Below are positions 63,191 through 64,000 of a DNA stretch of 64,000 nt, one piece after another. The number at the start of each line of letters is the position of its first letter. The stretch's first letter is position 1. The notes under the pieces were generated by a model, which saw nothing but the letters and a program-made list of their open reading frames with translations, did no database searches and was not told where the DNA came from. The position numbers were made by a program, and so were the translations under genes. The stretch is from Aradus depressus (lineage: Eukaryota; Arthropoda; Insecta; Hemiptera; Aradidae), in the NCBI GenBank assembly GCA_963662175.1, contig OY759215.1, forward strand, positions 14,931,079 to 14,995,078, written 5' to 3'.

Positions 63191-64000
63191 TCTTTAAAAG
63201 TTAATTATGTGTTTTACGACGTTTAATTCTGCTTGTTTTGCGAATAAGTCATATCAAAGGACATATCTGAGTACGAAACAATTTGATAATTACATTTAGG
63301 TTAAGAAAATAAGTGGCGGTTAAATTCTGGGAAAGTACCGGTTCGTAATTGTACAAAATTTGTTAGAAGCTTTTGTAATGCCTTTGTATGAAGTTCTCTT
63401 CATGTTTAGTGGTGTAATTCGTGTAATTACCTAGTTAACTTCTTTGTCCTTTGAAGAAATGTTCTAAACCTGAACTATTCTTTTTTCTCTTCTAACTTAT
63501 TAGATGAATATATTTTTACTTTCTTATTATATATTTAAAATAAGAAAATGTAATCATTCAAAAATCCGAGATCGAGTTTTCAACAGAATTTTACGTTTCA
63601 AGGTCATCTATCAGCTTATTGATATTTTGTATAACTTTTTTGTACGCAATTTTCGCAGCTCGTTTGTACGATAAATGCCAATAACCTACCCAAAATTCCA
63701 GTAACGTCTACATTTGCTAAACGAAAAAAAATTAATTAAAGAAAAATATAGCTGCTGAATAAGTATATTATTGTGAATTCACAATTTTCTTCCACAAGCT
63801 AAAAGTAATTTTCAAGATGAAGACTGCACCATCCAGAAAGGAAACAAATGGGACCTTAGTATGAAATTAGAAATCACAAGCAATGTAAAGATTAAATCTA
63901 TATTAACATTAAAATATACAAAAGCAGAACTTGAATTGTATTATCTAGAAAATTTTATAATTTTGGAGTGGTTGTGTATGGTGCTATGGTATGTTGTCTT
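63191..64000. other. Unassigned AT-rich end of window
   Basis: A weak family A left-part match (GTAATCATTCAAAAATCCGA GATCGAGTTTTCAACAGAAT) lies at about 63550-63600. Nothing else is supported. Confidence 0.35.

Overview
This is an AT-rich, gene-poor, repeat-dense stretch of a eukaryotic nuclear genome, most likely an arthropod and probably an insect. The evidence is its mix of mobile elements: mariner, Tc1, piggyBac, pogo-like and hAT DNA transposons, Penelope-like and Jockey/RTE-type retroelements, and tRNA-derived SINEs, together with short CCTAA tails that match the insect telomere unit. The species cannot be named from the sequence alone. I found no intact host protein-coding gene, rRNA, genuine tRNA gene or CRISPR. 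Nearly every recognisable coding stretch is a decayed piece of a mobile element. Many element ends are approximate, give or take 5 to 20 bases, unless a target duplication is cited.

Two families dominate. Family A is a non-coding element present as about 40 whole or partial copies on both strands from 2.3 kb to 63.6 kb. It starts with a T-run followed by TACTTCCCCAG and a hairpin. It carries several reiterations of a 120-140 bp module containing AACTGCCGATGTAATGAATG. It ends with a subterminal inverted copy of TACTTCCCCAG, a short perfect palindrome (CGGTGATTCACCG) and another T-run. This layout resembles non-autonomous Helentrons (HINE/DINE-1 type), which is inference. SINE-1 is a tRNA-headed SINE of about 335-350 bp with about 20 copies; some have clear target duplications and some end in CCTAA repeats.

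Layout. 0-9 kb: unassigned sequence, an internally deleted piggyBac at 3.9-5.2 kb, and a hAT-type MITE with an exact 8-bp duplication at 8.3-8.85 kb. 9.7-12.9 kb: a satellite of 13 exact 50-bp units beside a LINE 3' end, then a family A copy split by a pogo-like MITE. 13-19.8 kb: a SINE cluster, and a Penelope-like element at 17.25-18.14 kb with a GIY-YIG domain, inverted terminal repeats, a 22-bp target duplication and a hammerhead-ribozyme-like motif. 20-40 kb: family A copies with two pogo-like MITEs, a 5'-truncated LINE with a perfect 19-bp target duplication, a second deleted piggyBac and a dead mariner. 41-51 kb: a dense SINE-1 cluster, a Tc1 element at 43.05-44.28 kb and a rearranged mariner. 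51.6-57.7 kb: several minisatellites, the longest near-complete family A copy and a small canonical Helitron. 58-64 kb: RTE and Jockey LINE tails and a mariner with asparagine at two catalytic aspartate positions.

The genes do not form a pathway. The biology on show is nested transposition, internal deletion and tandem amplification. The items most worth follow-up are the family A elements, the Penelope ribozyme/terminal-repeat arrangement, the 50-bp satellite and the two piggyBac derivatives that lost the catalytic core yet kept both terminal domains.
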